This document shows, in pieces, positions 1 through 9,415 of a stretch of 64,000 bases of DNA (positions are counted from its first letter, which is position 1; the number at the start of each line of letters is the position of its first letter). Origin of the DNA: Owenweeksia sp963758205 (GTDB lineage Bacteria; Bacteroidota; Bacteroidia; Flavobacteriales; Schleiferiaceae); NCBI GenBank assembly GCA_963758205.1, contig CAVWUM010000001.1, forward strand, positions 620,001-684,000, given 5' to 3'. The position numbers were made by a program, and so were the translations under genes. Below the pieces are notes generated by a model. The model had not been told where the DNA came from, searched no databases, and saw only the letters and a program-made list of their open reading frames with translations.

Positions 1-1347
1 CGACATGCCGATGTGCTGCCTGGTTTTAAAGTTGGTGTAAAAGAAGAATGTTTCCAGTTTTTTGCCGGGCTTAAATAAGGTAATGAAAGCAAAAAAGAGA
101 CCCAGCCCCAAAAAGAAGTAAAAGCCTGATTTAAGCTCCAGCTGCAGGGGGCTACCAAGGCTACCCATACCAAACATGCGCTGCAAATATTCATAGGCTT
201 GTGGTAAAGTTTCGGCCCTGAAGAATACCCAGCCAATAAGCACCGCCAGGTAGGTATAGCCTACACGGATGATAGCCGGTAACTTACTTAGCCACTTTTG
301 TAAAAAGCCACGCTCCAGCATTAAAAATATACCATGCCAGGCTCCCCAAATTACAAAGTTCCATGAGGCACCGTGCCACAAACCCGAAAGCAGAAATACA
401 ATTACCAGGTTGATGTAGTTACGATATTCATGAGAAGCTCTGTTACCTCCTAGTGGAATATAAAGGTAATCTCTCATAAATGTACCCAGAGTGATGTGCC
501 ACTTACGCCAAAATTCAGAAATACTTTGGGCGGTGTAGGGGTTTTTAAAGTTTTCAGGAAAAGTGAAGCCCATTATTTTACCCAGGCCTATGGCCATATC
601 GGAGTAACCGGAAAAGTCAAAATATATCTGGATGGAGTAAGCTATAATACCCACCCAACTGGCGTAGGTAGTCATTTCATCTCCCATTCCAAAAATCATA
701 TCTACCTGCTCGCCTACCTGGTTGGCAATCAATACTTTTTTGGCTAAGCCAATTACAAATATGTACAGGCCGCTCAGTTTATAATCAGGATTAAAATTAT
801 GCCTCCGATCCTTTATTTCATCCGCAATGGTATTAAAGCGAATAATCGGCCCGGCAATAAGCTGTGGGAATAGCAGGATATACAGCAGGTAATCCGATAC
901 CTTATCCAGGGGCTCATGGCGTTTCCAGTAAACATCAAGGGTATAGGTAATGGATTGAAAGGTGAAAAAAGAGATACCAATAGGAAGAGCCACATCTACC
1001 CAGGTTATGCCGCCACCACCCGCCATGTTGAGTAGGGAGTTTACATTTTCTACAAAAAAGTTGGCGTACTTAAAGTAGGCCAGTACGCCCAGGTTAATGA
1101 GCAATGAGCCAATCATCAGGGTTTTTCGAAGTCCCTTTTTGTGGCTGGTGTTCATATTCTTCACCAAATAAAAATTGATGAAGAGCAGTGTAATGAGCAA
1201 CCAGAAGAACAAAGGGGCGCCCCACATATAAAACAGCAAGCTGGCGATAAGAGCTACCAGGTTTTTACGCTGTGCCGGTGCATAGTAGTACACCAGTAAA
1301 AATACCGGCAGAAATACTAGCAGAAACAAAACACTTGTAAAAACCAT
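1..1347 (-). CDS. MBOAT family O-acyltransferase (alginate O-acetyltransferase AlgI-like), 3' end cut by window edge
   Basis: This gene probably transfers acyl (often acetyl) groups to an exported polysaccharide at the inner membrane. Translation from the ATG at 1347 gives 449 codons with many hydrophobic segments and runs off the left edge, so only the last few dozen residues of a typical 470-510 residue protein are missing. The MBOAT signatures are clear: FWRKWHITL at mid-protein, and the catalytic-His motif LWHGASW with His at about residue 325. The start lies one base after the TGA of the upstream sulfotransferase-glycosyltransferase gene, so it is the last visible member of that minus-strand operon. 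A partner SGNH acetyl-transfer protein (AlgJ/X type) is not visible and could lie beyond the edge. The family call is secure; the polymer that is modified is inferred from neighbours. Confidence 0.9.
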   Translation of the reverse strand, partial: MVFTSVLFLLVFLPVFLLVYYYAPAQRKNLVALIASLLFYMWGAPLFFWLLITLLFINFYLVKNMNTSHKKGLRKTLMIGSLLINLGVLAYFKYANFFVENVNSLLNMAGGGGITWVDVALPIGISFFTFQSITYTLDVYWKRHEPLDKVSDYLLYILLFPQLIAGPIIRFNTIADEIKDRRHNFNPDYKLSGLYIFVIGLAKKVLIANQVGEQVDMIFGMGDEMTTYASWVGIIAYSIQIYFDFSGYSDMAIGLGKIMGFTFPENFKNPYTAQSISEFWRKWHITLGTFMRDYLYIPLGGNRASHEYRNYINLVIVFLLSGLWHGASWNFVIWGAWHGIFLMLERGFLQKWLSKLPAIIRVGYTYLAVLIGWVFFRAETLPQAYEYLQRMFGMGSLGSPLQLELKSGFYFFLGLGLFFAFITLFKPGKKLETFFFYTNFKTRQHIGMS

Positions 1348-1348
1348 T

Positions 1349-3466
1349 TCAGGTACGCTTTGCTTTAGTTTTTTCTATAATCTGTTCGTAAGCATCAAGG
1401 GTTTCGATGGCGGTTTTGCGCCACGAAAAATCAAGGGAGCGCTTTAGAGCCTTATTTGCCAATTCCTTTTTTACATCGGGTTGGGTGAGTATAATTCTCA
1501 TTTGCTCTTTAATGTTGTTTACATCATCGGGATCAGCGCCCAGACCATAGCCCTCAAACAGTTCCTTCATGGAGCTATTATTGCCATATATAACCGGTGT
1601 GCGGCACGACATTGCCTCAAGTGGTGGTAGTCCAAAACCTTCGTAGTATGATACATAGCAAAGTGCTTCAGCCTCATTGTATAACACGGGCAAGTCGTTT
1701 TCATCCACAAAACCGGTAAACACAATATTATTTTGATGCCTCAGCTGCAATAGGTCTTTTGATTTCCATCCGTTTTTGCCACCAATAACAAGGTTGCAAT
1801 CCAGTCCCGGGTTTTCATCCAAAAGCAGATCAAAGGCTTTTATAGTGTTGATGAGATTTTTGCGTGGCTCAAGGGTAGATAGGGTAAACAAGAAGGGCTT
1901 TTCTGGTATGTTGTAATCTCCACGGGTAATAAGGTCACTTTCCTTAAACAGGTTTGGCTTAAACTTACGGGTATCGGCTGCCTCGTAAATAGTAAACAAA
2001 GAGTCTTCCTTTACAGGGAAAAGCTCTTTAAAGTCTTTTTTGGTGGATTCGGAAATACACAGAAAATGCGCATTCTGATTCATAAAATAGTTAAGGCCAT
2101 CTTCCGCCTTTTGTACATTATTTTCAGTGTGATAATCGCTAAACAGCCTATGTGTAAGATCGTGCACGGTTACAAAAAAGTTGGCTGAGGTTTCCTTAAA
2201 GGGTTCATAGTGTTGAGGTAGCGGTACATGCACCAAATCATAGTCCTCAATTGTTAATTGGGCCTTATCATTTTTTTGACTTGCACGATCGGCCTTTTTC
2301 CCAAATTTCAGTTTTTCTTTAAAGTAAAAAAAGCGTGCTGTGTTTGATGAAAACCTTAGCCCCATCTTCATTAAGCCCTTTTTGTAATACTGCTTTATTT
2401 TATCCTTAAGGGTATTAGGAAATAGGCTTTTAAACCGCGACCATGAGGCATGTATAAACTGCATGGTAACCCGCCTTGCTGTTGAGTATCTGTCGTAATG
2501 ATTTTCGTTTTTACTTACATCAAACAAAGACCCTCCAAATTCCTGAAGGGGGTAAATGCGTCCTTTTAAATACACATCTATCTGCCACCTCGAGTTTTTG
2601 TTTTGGGTAACAGGGTAAAAGAATTTTAACAATTCAAGCAGGTAGCGTTTTACACCATCATTTTGATGCATCAGTAGCTTATTGGCCTCAATAAGTACAG
2701 TAAACTTCTTTTCAACCTTAGGCAATTCGTGGCCCAGGAGTTTCATTATCTGATAATCAAAATCGGGGTTTAGCGGTTTCAGACTTCCTGACTTTGTATA
2801 ACCCAGTTTTTCCATTACAGAGCCATGGTAGCTCCAAAAGAGGTTTTGCAGTTCTTCATCAAGTTCATCTTTCCAGCCAAAAGCTTTGCCTTTTCTGAAA
2901 GATTTTTTAATGATGTCCAGTTCCTCTTCTTCAGTATTAGCTACCCGCCTACCACGCCCATATTTGGGTTTGCCAAATTTCAGATCTGTAAAAGAGGGCA
3001 GTTTAGCGGTATCCTTTTTCGGAAGGTCATAGATAAGTCCAACCCTATCTATCTGGCCAATTGGGTCTTTTATCAAATCCTCAAAACGGATAAGTAGATC
3101 GGTTCTTTCCAGCCAGTCTTCTACATTTTTGCTCCAGCCTCCAAAATAGCTACCCTCGGCCGCAATCATGGCTTCAATAAAAATATCCTTAAAATCACGC
3201 TCTGAGCCGTAAATATCAATTTGCTGGTGCGCCATTGAAATTAAGGCATCGCGGCCATCCCTTACCAGGTATACACTTTTAATTTCAGCATCAATCGGTA
3301 TTACCTCGCTGGGTACCAGGTGAGTTTTTACAAAAGGGAAATCAGTGTAGTTTTCAGGTTCACCTACACCTTCGTAAAACGAGCTGGAGGCCAGGCCATA
3401 CACTTCAAAAAGTACATTTCTGAAGAAGGTGTTTCCTGAACGAGGGAATGAACTAAGCCAAATCAT
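1349..3466 (-). CDS. Sulfotransferase - GT4 glycosyltransferase fusion protein
   Basis: This is a 705-residue two-domain protein. Residues 1 to about 240 are a PAPS-dependent sulfotransferase: the 5'-phosphosulfate loop SFPRSGNTFFRNVL sits at the extreme N-terminus and the 3'-phosphate-binding VRDGRDALIS follows near residue 68. From about residue 268 a GT-B fold GT4 glycosyltransferase begins, with EPRKN at 533-537 and the nucleotide-sugar motif EGFGLPPLEA at 609-618. The reading frame is uninterrupted. It probably adds a sugar and sulfates the same glycan in the cytoplasm, before ABC export by the neighbouring Wzm/Wzt pair. It lies 22 bases after the next sulfotransferase gene and one base before the MBOAT gene. 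The specificity of each domain cannot be read from sequence. Such a fusion is unusual; a frame-fused assembly error is possible but nothing suggests it. Confidence 0.88.
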   Translation of the reverse strand: MIWLSSFPRSGNTFFRNVLFEVYGLASSSFYEGVGEPENYTDFPFVKTHLVPSEVIPIDAEIKSVYLVRDGRDALISMAHQQIDIYGSERDFKDIFIEAMIAAEGSYFGGWSKNVEDWLERTDLLIRFEDLIKDPIGQIDRVGLIYDLPKKDTAKLPSFTDLKFGKPKYGRGRRVANTEEEELDIIKKSFRKGKAFGWKDELDEELQNLFWSYHGSVMEKLGYTKSGSLKPLNPDFDYQIMKLLGHELPKVEKKFTVLIEANKLLMHQNDGVKRYLLELLKFFYPVTQNKNSRWQIDVYLKGRIYPLQEFGGSLFDVSKNENHYDRYSTARRVTMQFIHASWSRFKSLFPNTLKDKIKQYYKKGLMKMGLRFSSNTARFFYFKEKLKFGKKADRASQKNDKAQLTIEDYDLVHVPLPQHYEPFKETSANFFVTVHDLTHRLFSDYHTENNVQKAEDGLNYFMNQNAHFLCISESTKKDFKELFPVKEDSLFTIYEAADTRKFKPNLFKESDLITRGDYNIPEKPFLFTLSTLEPRKNLINTIKAFDLLLDENPGLDCNLVIGGKNGWKSKDLLQLRHQNNIVFTGFVDENDLPVLYNEAEALCYVSYYEGFGLPPLEAMSCRTPVIYGNNSSMKELFEGYGLGADPDDVNNIKEQMRIILTQPDVKKELANKALKRSLDFSWRKTAIETLDAYEQIIEKTKAKRT

Positions 3467-3488
3467 AATCTAAATTCCAAATAATGCA

Positions 3489-4160
3489 TTAATCGCTCTG
3501 CCTGTTCTGCAAAACACTTTCGTATAGTTTAACATCCCTCGCATTTACTGATTTTATCAGTTCAATCGTATCGGCACCTATATTGTCAGCCTTATTGCCG
3601 GTTACGTTATGTTGTCGGTTTTCTATATGCCTCCAGTTCATTATCCGGGCCAGCCTGTAAAGCTCGTTTTCAAAATCATCCTGTATTCCAATAAATTTGA
3701 AATCGCCCAAAGGGGCACCTTCCAAAAATTTGCTAATTACATTTTGGTTGGCTTCCCAGTTCACAAACTCCTCCAGCGTTTTACCCATGCGTATCATCAG
3801 GTTTTCATCCTCTTTTTCTTGTAGGCGCTCGGCTATTATTTTATTTAAAAAATAGTAATTGGAGATTACCCTTTCTACCGGATTCCTTACCCAGGTCATA
3901 AACTCTACTCCTTTATTTAATTCAAAGTAGCGCGTTAAGTACTTGTAGCTACAATGGCCATGTATGGCAGTAATTTTTTTGGATAGGTGTTTTTTCTTAA
4001 ATGGCTTATTATCTATGCTAATATTACCAGATGAGTAAATATCCACCTTGGCAAAATTCTTTTTGCCTACATTATCAATAAAAATGCTACGGAAGGTGGT
4101 GCCCGCAGTTTTGGGTATGTGTATTGAAACCAGCTGTATATTGTTCCTGACCTTCTCCAT
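3489..4160 (-). CDS. Sulfotransferase family protein (Sulfotransfer_2 type)
   Basis: This 223-residue cytoplasmic protein resembles carbohydrate sulfotransferases of the heparan 2-O/chondroitin type. The 5'-PSB loop is IHIPKTAGTTFRSIF (about residues 13-27), and the 3'-PB region VRNPVERVISNYYFL carries the expected Arg and Ser. A conserved late segment, QHNVTGNKAD, is typical of the bacterial members. The start is an ATG 11 bases after the stop of the ABC ATPase gene, so it is co-transcribed with the exporter and the fusion sulfotransferase downstream. The expected role is transfer of sulfate from PAPS to a sugar hydroxyl of the exported polysaccharide; the acceptor is unknown. Confidence 0.85.
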   Translation of the reverse strand: MEKVRNNIQLVSIHIPKTAGTTFRSIFIDNVGKKNFAKVDIYSSGNISIDNKPFKKKHLSKKITAIHGHCSYKYLTRYFELNKGVEFMTWVRNPVERVISNYYFLNKIIAERLQEKEDENLMIRMGKTLEEFVNWEANQNVISKFLEGAPLGDFKFIGIQDDFENELYRLARIMNWRHIENRQHNVTGNKADNIGADTIELIKSVNARDVKLYESVLQNRQSD

Positions 4161-4171
4161 TTACTAAAGGC

Positions 4172-4927
4172 TTACCCCTTTTTCTTATCCATTACGTACT
4201 TAATGCCCGCTTTCACATCATCAGTTTCCAGTACAATTTTTCCTTTCTCCATTACCACAAGCCTTGTGGCCAGCTCTTCAAACTGCTCCATGTTGTGCGA
4301 AATAAGCAGTATGCCCATTTGGTCCTTAATGGTTTTAAGGGTGTCCATGCACTTTCGCCTGAAGTGCACATCACTAACAGCAAGGCCTTCATCAATAATA
4401 AGTAGGTCGGGGTTGGCCAGTATAGAGATGGCAAAATTAATCCGTGCCCGCATACCTGCCGAGTATGAGCCAAAGGGAGCATCAGCAAACTCCTTTACAT
4501 CAGCAAACTCTAGTATAAGTGGCAGTTTTTCATCAATCTCTTTTTTACTCATGCCAAATAGCGCACATTTCACCCTTATGTTTTCGGCACCACTATAAAA
4601 CCGCTGAAAAGCCCTTGTCCTTTCAAATACGGTGGTAATGCGGCCGTAAACATATATCTTACCAAAGGTTACCGGAAATGCACCCATGATGGTACGGATA
4701 AGGGTAGTTTTGCCGGCACCATTCATTCCCAGTATACCCACCACTTCACCTCGCCTTACTTTTAGGTTCACATTGTGCAGGGCCCAAAACTCGCTTTTAC
4801 GCAGGGCAGGTAGCTTCTTTACCTTTTTCAGCCTGAAGATATCCTGCAAACCATAAAACATATTAAGCTTTAAGTTGGTACAGAATTTTTTATAAACGCC
4901 TTTTATTTCTACAATAGGTTTCTCCAT
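4172..4927 (-). CDS. ABC transporter ATP-binding protein, polysaccharide export (Wzt/TagH-like, no C-terminal domain)
   Basis: This is the cytoplasmic ATPase of a polysaccharide ABC exporter. The start is taken at the ATG at 4927 (an in-frame TTG lies 12 bases upstream), giving about 251 residues. Walker A is GMNGAGKTTLIR, the signature is YSAGMRARINFAIS, Walker B is DLLIIDEGLAVSD, and the switch His follows in LLISHNMEQ. It ends soon after the nucleotide-binding domain and so lacks the carbohydrate-binding C-domain present in the second Wzt of the window (31837-33000). The gene follows the permease gene by four bases, which fits a Wzm-Wzt pair. Exporters without the C-domain usually do not need a specific non-reducing end cap; that is family knowledge, not visible here. 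Confidence 0.9.
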   Translation of the reverse strand: MEKPIVEIKGVYKKFCTNLKLNMFYGLQDIFRLKKVKKLPALRKSEFWALHNVNLKVRRGEVVGILGMNGAGKTTLIRTIMGAFPVTFGKIYVYGRITTVFERTRAFQRFYSGAENIRVKCALFGMSKKEIDEKLPLILEFADVKEFADAPFGSYSAGMRARINFAISILANPDLLIIDEGLAVSDVHFRRKCMDTLKTIKDQMGILLISHNMEQFEELATRLVVMEKGKIVLETDDVKAGIKYVMDKKKG

Positions 4928-4931
4928 GCTG

Positions 4932-5774
4932 CTATTCAAAAATCCGTTCTACAATTTTGAATACTGACCTGAAAAAGAAATGTATGACCACTATAAAAAT
5001 TAATAATGCCAGGCCGGCTGATACCCAGTAAGCACTCCAGTCGGTTACTTGTGCACCTACCAGTAAATCTCTCGGCACACCTAGTAAATAGGTAAGTGGA
5101 TTGTATTTAAACATAGTTTGTAAAAACTGGCTGTCCACACTATCGCTATAAACTACGGGCGTAAAATACATTAGCAACGTCATGCCCTGGCTTGTAATCA
5201 GCAGTACATCATTAAATACTACCTCTATTAAGGAAATAAATACACCTAAGGAAATTCCAATAAGGATTAAGGGTATGAGGGTAGGGAAGAAAAGTAAGGA
5301 ACTGAATGAAAATGTAACCCCTAGTAGCAGCAGAACAATTATATTGAGAGTAAATGGGATTATAAAGTTTACAATGCACAATAAAATTTTCTCCACCAGC
5401 TTAGCCTCCATTTCAAAGGGCACTTCCATAAGCATCCTGCCCGATTCAGTAACCGAGGTGGCTATGAGTTTAAAGAAGTTGGTGAAAAATATCCAGATAG
5501 ACATTGTGAGCAACAGGTAGCCTACATAGGGTATAGGTGTTTCTCCCGGGTTATAAATGCCCGTATAATTCAGGATTAGCCAAATAATAATGCTCAATAT
5601 GGGCGCCAGAATAATCCAAACACTTCCTAAAAATGCCTTTTTATACTGCTCGGTTAAGCTCAGTATAAATAGCTGTTTTATCAGATGCTTGTTTCGCTTT
5701 ACGGCCATGTACCGATCTTTCCAAAAGCGGAAAAAGCCAACTCGTGCATTGGGGCTGTTAGCGGTCAATTTCAT
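4932..5774 (-). CDS. ABC-2 type polysaccharide export permease (Wzm-like)
   Basis: This is a 280-residue integral membrane protein with about six hydrophobic helices and the ABC2_membrane layout. The cytoplasmic N-terminal segment FILSLTEQYKKAFLGSVWII matches the interface motif of Wzm/TagG permeases, and the last helices carry the usual FKYNPLTYLLGVPRDLLVG pattern. It would form a dimeric channel that moves a lipid-linked glycan across the inner membrane, powered by the ATPase encoded immediately downstream. Its ATG overlaps the stop of the Wzy-GT4 gene in an ATGA arrangement, so translation is probably coupled. Confidence 0.9.
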   Translation of the reverse strand: MKLTANSPNARVGFFRFWKDRYMAVKRNKHLIKQLFILSLTEQYKKAFLGSVWIILAPILSIIIWLILNYTGIYNPGETPIPYVGYLLLTMSIWIFFTNFFKLIATSVTESGRMLMEVPFEMEAKLVEKILLCIVNFIIPFTLNIIVLLLLGVTFSFSSLLFFPTLIPLILIGISLGVFISLIEVVFNDVLLITSQGMTLLMYFTPVVYSDSVDSQFLQTMFKYNPLTYLLGVPRDLLVGAQVTDWSAYWVSAGLALLIFIVVIHFFFRSVFKIVERIFE

Positions 5775-8059
5775 TGGGCAATCCTATTGTTACTTCCGTA
5801 AGATTCTGTAATCTCCATCAGCTTTTCAGCTGATTTATAGTAAGAAAAGCCTCTTCCGTCAAAATCATATTGAGCCACTTTAGCAGCCCAAAAATCAGTT
5901 GATTCATACATCTCCTCTAATTTCGTGCGAAGATTGTCATTATTATCCAAACTGTAAAAAAGAGCAACGTCATCAAAAAGCTCTCTGAAAACCGGTATAT
6001 CTGAAAGTAAAATGGGCTTTTGATATAGAATAGATTCCAGTACAGGTATGCCAAAACCTTCATAAAATGGAATATATACGGTAAAGCGTGCATGGGCATA
6101 TAGCGAGGCAAGCTCTACATCCGTTGGATTTTTACTAAAGATCACATTGTCGTTTTCCTCTATTGCTTTTAAAAGATCGTGCTGCTCACTAAATATATGC
6201 GGGTTGTATGATCCTGCAATTACCAGCTTAAATTTAGGCCGTGCAATACGGAGGTAGGCCTCAATCAGGTTTTTCTGGTTTTTTCTTTCGGAAAGAGATC
6301 CTACACAGAGGGCATACTCACCATTAATAGTCCGGGGTAGATCATCACTCTTATTTACATAGCGGGGTACTCCATTGTACAAAACCGATACTTGGCTTTC
6401 AGGTACCTTAAAGTATTTAAGGATTTCATTTTTTGAAAACTGACTAACAGTAATTATATGCCTGCATTTTTTCAAAATTCGTGGAATCATAAAGTTATAC
6501 CACTTTATAAAATTCCTGGAAAACCATTTGGGTCGAGCCTTAAAAGCCACATCATGTAATGTGAGAATTTGATTGGAATAGTACACAGGTCCGCTGTTTC
6601 CAAGGTTTATCAAAAGTGGTGAGCCACAAAACCTCAGGTAGGAGGGTAGTACAAGTTGCTCCCATGCGTTGCCTTTTATAAACGGAAATAACAGGCGCTG
6701 TTCCTCATCATTAACCTTAGCCGGAGTAACCACAATTACTTTTTTTGAAAGTTGCCTGAGTTGATAAGACATTTCAGAGGCAAATCTCTGAACCCCGGTC
6801 ATGCTTTGGATTTTAAATCGCCCGTTAATGTAAACCCTTCCTTTATGTCTTGCCCATGATGCATAACAAAACATTGAGCTGAAGAAGGCATACATAAATA
6901 TACCATCCTGGCGTGCAAGGATGTTTTCTGTTAAAAAGCTCATGGCCATTAAAGTGATAAATGCCAGGTGTAGCCTGTGCTTTGTGCTAATGGCAATTAA
7001 AAACTGCACTACAACTGAAATTACAAATAAAGCAAAGGGTAGTAATCCAGAAGAAAGCCAAAACTGTAAATATTGGTTGTGAGTATTAAAACCTCTTTGC
7101 ACGGCTAACTCGTAACTAAATTCCTCATACTTACTATTGAGAGTTTGCTGGTAGTCACCAATCCCGGTGCCCCACCAAATATTTTCTGATATGGCATCAA
7201 CTGTACTGCGGTATATACCTTTCCTCAGGCTATCGGGGTTATTTTGTTCTACACCGCTTTCGGTTGCAGCTGTAACCAGGGTCATCAATCTTTCTTTTAC
7301 CGGCCTTACGGTGAAAACTATAAGGGCCAAAGTTCCAATCAATACAGCTACCCTTATTGATAAAGCCTTAAAGCTTAAGCCTTCGCTAAAAATTAATATT
7401 GAACCGAGAACCGTAGCCGCTAATATCATTTTTGATGAAGCTGTAAAAAGCCCGGCTATGAGTACGATGATGGCCGGAAGAGCCCATTTTAGTGAAATCG
7501 TTCTCTTTTTTAATTCATATTGTATTGCCAGCAGTGGCAAGGCTAAAAACAACGAAAAGTAGGTTGGGTGGAGCCCGGTTACCCTTTCCAGTTTTGTGCG
7601 GATCACGTAGTAGGCATCCGGCACCAGCATGGCCTTTTGAAATGTATCTGCCAACAATAACCTGCCAAAGCAGTATAAAGTAAGCAGGCAAGCAACTAAA
7701 GTTAAAAAGCGGATTGTCCGCCTAAGGCTCAGTTCACTGATATAAGCGCGGTTGAAATAAAATACCCAGGGCAGTATTAGTAAAAGCATAGTGCGCTCTA
7801 CGTATTTGTAGCCCTCGTTAAAGTTATCGCTATATGCCAGGCTTATGATGTAAAAAACAAAGGGAATAAATAGCAGAAACGGTAACCAGGTGCCCGATGG
7901 CTGATTTTCTGGTTTTTTCCGTGTAAGCAGAAATAGCTGTATGGCCAAAAAAAGTATGGCAACCATAGCCTTTAAGGGAAGTACAATAAAGGCAGGAAAG
8001 GAGCAAAAAAGATAAAACGAGAGTTGACTAGCGCTTAAACTTGTCCGGGGATTTTTCAC
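5771..8059 (-). CDS. O-antigen ligase/polymerase (Wzy_C) - GT4 glycosyltransferase fusion
   Basis: This is a 762-residue protein starting with GTG. Residues 1 to about 405 are polytopic, with about ten hydrophobic segments and the Wzy_C/WaaL loop motifs GTGIGDYQ (about 297-304) and HNQYLQFWLSSGL (about 327-339). From about residue 408 a soluble GT4 domain starts (GRVYINGRF, GVQRFASEM), with SERKNQKNLIEAYL and EGFGIPVLESILYQKP later. No stop separates the halves. It overlaps the upstream GT4 gene by 32 bases and the permease by four. Ligases act on the periplasmic face whereas GT4 enzymes use cytoplasmic nucleotide sugars; an even or odd number of helices decides whether both halves can work, so a topology check matters. 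A joined pair of once separate neighbouring genes is the simplest origin. Confidence 0.87.
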   Translation of the reverse strand: MKNPRTSLSASQLSFYLFCSFPAFIVLPLKAMVAILFLAIQLFLLTRKKPENQPSGTWLPFLLFIPFVFYIISLAYSDNFNEGYKYVERTMLLLILPWVFYFNRAYISELSLRRTIRFLTLVACLLTLYCFGRLLLADTFQKAMLVPDAYYVIRTKLERVTGLHPTYFSLFLALPLLAIQYELKKRTISLKWALPAIIVLIAGLFTASSKMILAATVLGSILIFSEGLSFKALSIRVAVLIGTLALIVFTVRPVKERLMTLVTAATESGVEQNNPDSLRKGIYRSTVDAISENIWWGTGIGDYQQTLNSKYEEFSYELAVQRGFNTHNQYLQFWLSSGLLPFALFVISVVVQFLIAISTKHRLHLAFITLMAMSFLTENILARQDGIFMYAFFSSMFCYASWARHKGRVYINGRFKIQSMTGVQRFASEMSYQLRQLSKKVIVVTPAKVNDEEQRLLFPFIKGNAWEQLVLPSYLRFCGSPLLINLGNSGPVYYSNQILTLHDVAFKARPKWFSRNFIKWYNFMIPRILKKCRHIITVSQFSKNEILKYFKVPESQVSVLYNGVPRYVNKSDDLPRTINGEYALCVGSLSERKNQKNLIEAYLRIARPKFKLVIAGSYNPHIFSEQHDLLKAIEENDNVIFSKNPTDVELASLYAHARFTVYIPFYEGFGIPVLESILYQKPILLSDIPVFRELFDDVALFYSLDNNDNLRTKLEEMYESTDFWAAKVAQYDFDGRGFSYYKSAEKLMEITESYGSNNRIAQ

Positions 8060-9155
8060 TCACACAATAGTTGACGAAGGCAAGCACCTCCTTATTAAAT
8101 CGCTCAAGGCTAAAACGCTCCGAGTTTTTGCGTATTTCCTTTGGAGGGAAATAGCCGTTAAAGGCAAATTCAAATTTATTTACCGCTTCAATTAATGATT
8201 CCGGGCTTTGTTCTTCAAACAGAAGTCCTGTTTTTTCATCAATCACAATTTCGGCTGCGCCACCCTGGCCAAAAGCAATCACAGGTGTGCCACAGGCTTG
8301 TGCTTCTACCAGCGTAATTCCAAAATCTTCCTTACCGGCAAAAACAAATGCTTTAGCATTACGCATATACCAATGGAAACGCTCAAACTCAAGGTGCGAC
8401 AATACCTTAATGTTTGGGCCTGCCATCTTTTCTATAAGAGCCTTGCGCTTTCCATCTCCAATCACTACAAGGTTTTTATCCGGCATTTTGTTAAATGCCT
8501 CAACCACCATTTCTACTTTTTTGTAGCACACTAGTCTGGAGGCGGTTACATAAAAATCTTTTTTCTCCTCTTCTACTTCAAATTTTTCTATTTCTACCGG
8601 AGGGTAAATAACCTTTGCCTCGCGGCCATAAAAATTTTTAATGCGCTGGGCGGTAAACTTAGAGTTGGAAATATAATAGTCCACGTTTTTTGAAACGCGG
8701 GCATCCCACTTGCGTAGCATAGCTGTAAGCAGCTTGCTGGCAAGGGCAAGGGGGCCTTTATTTATTTTGTTAGATTCCAGATATAAATCCTGCATATCCC
8801 AAATGTAACGCATTGGGGTATGGCTGTAGGAAATATGTATCTGGTCAGGATTTGATTTTACACCATGTGCAAATGCGTGCGAACTGGAAAGAATAACCGG
8901 ATGATTATTCAACTTGTGGGAGCGCACGGCAAACGGAAATATGGGTAGGTAGTACCTGAAATGCCTCCTTGCAAATGGAAGCTTTTGAATAAATGTTGTT
9001 TTTGGAAACCTGTGGCCCATTACGGCCTGCCTATCAGCCGGAGACATGAAATCTACAGTAGAATACACCTCTACATCTTCAAACAAGTTGATGAAGCATT
9101 CAGTCACTTTTTCAGAGCCAGCCTTTGTGCTCAGCCATTCGTGTACAATGGCCAT
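8028..9155 (-). CDS. GT4 family glycosyltransferase
   Basis: A GT-B retaining glycosyltransferase of about 375 residues. The N-terminal MAIVHEWLSTKAGSEKVTE is the standard acceptor-domain start of WbaZ/mannosyltransferase-like GT4 proteins, so I place the start at the ATG at 9155; an in-frame TTG at 9233 would add 26 residues of no evident homology. ASRLVCYKKVEMVVEAF marks the domain boundary, and EDFGITLVEAQACGTPVIAF near residue 300 is the nucleotide-sugar binding EX7E region. It is the first gene of the left polysaccharide operon and overlaps the Wzy-GT4 gene by 32 bases. The 260 bases upstream hold no gene I can support. The donor sugar is not predictable. Confidence 0.85.
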   Translation of the reverse strand: MAIVHEWLSTKAGSEKVTECFINLFEDVEVYSTVDFMSPADRQAVMGHRFPKTTFIQKLPFARRHFRYYLPIFPFAVRSHKLNNHPVILSSSHAFAHGVKSNPDQIHISYSHTPMRYIWDMQDLYLESNKINKGPLALASKLLTAMLRKWDARVSKNVDYYISNSKFTAQRIKNFYGREAKVIYPPVEIEKFEVEEEKKDFYVTASRLVCYKKVEMVVEAFNKMPDKNLVVIGDGKRKALIEKMAGPNIKVLSHLEFERFHWYMRNAKAFVFAGKEDFGITLVEAQACGTPVIAFGQGGAAEIVIDEKTGLLFEEQSPESLIEAVNKFEFAFNGYFPPKEIRKNSERFSLERFNKEVLAFVNYCVSEKSPDKFKR

Positions 9156-9415
9156 TGACTTGAGTTTAGGATCAACCTGACGCTTACCACGAACTACAAA
9201 GGGATGAGCCGGTGCAGTAAGGGTTCTCGTCAATGGGTTTGACTGAGTGAAAGATGAGATGTTAGTTGCCGTTTCCAGAGTTAATTTTCTAGCAGATCAA
9301 TTAGTGAAATCCATTAAGGATCAAATTGATATTAGAATTTTAGGGTGCAATGATACGAATTAACTGATAAAAAAATGTAGGATAATATGAACAATACTGA
9401 CGGATAGGTGTAGCT

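Noticed and set aside
9156..9415. RNA gene or small ORF in the gap before the first GT4 gene
   Set aside because: AT-rich sequence without a tRNA-like fold, conserved motif or open frame with coding character.
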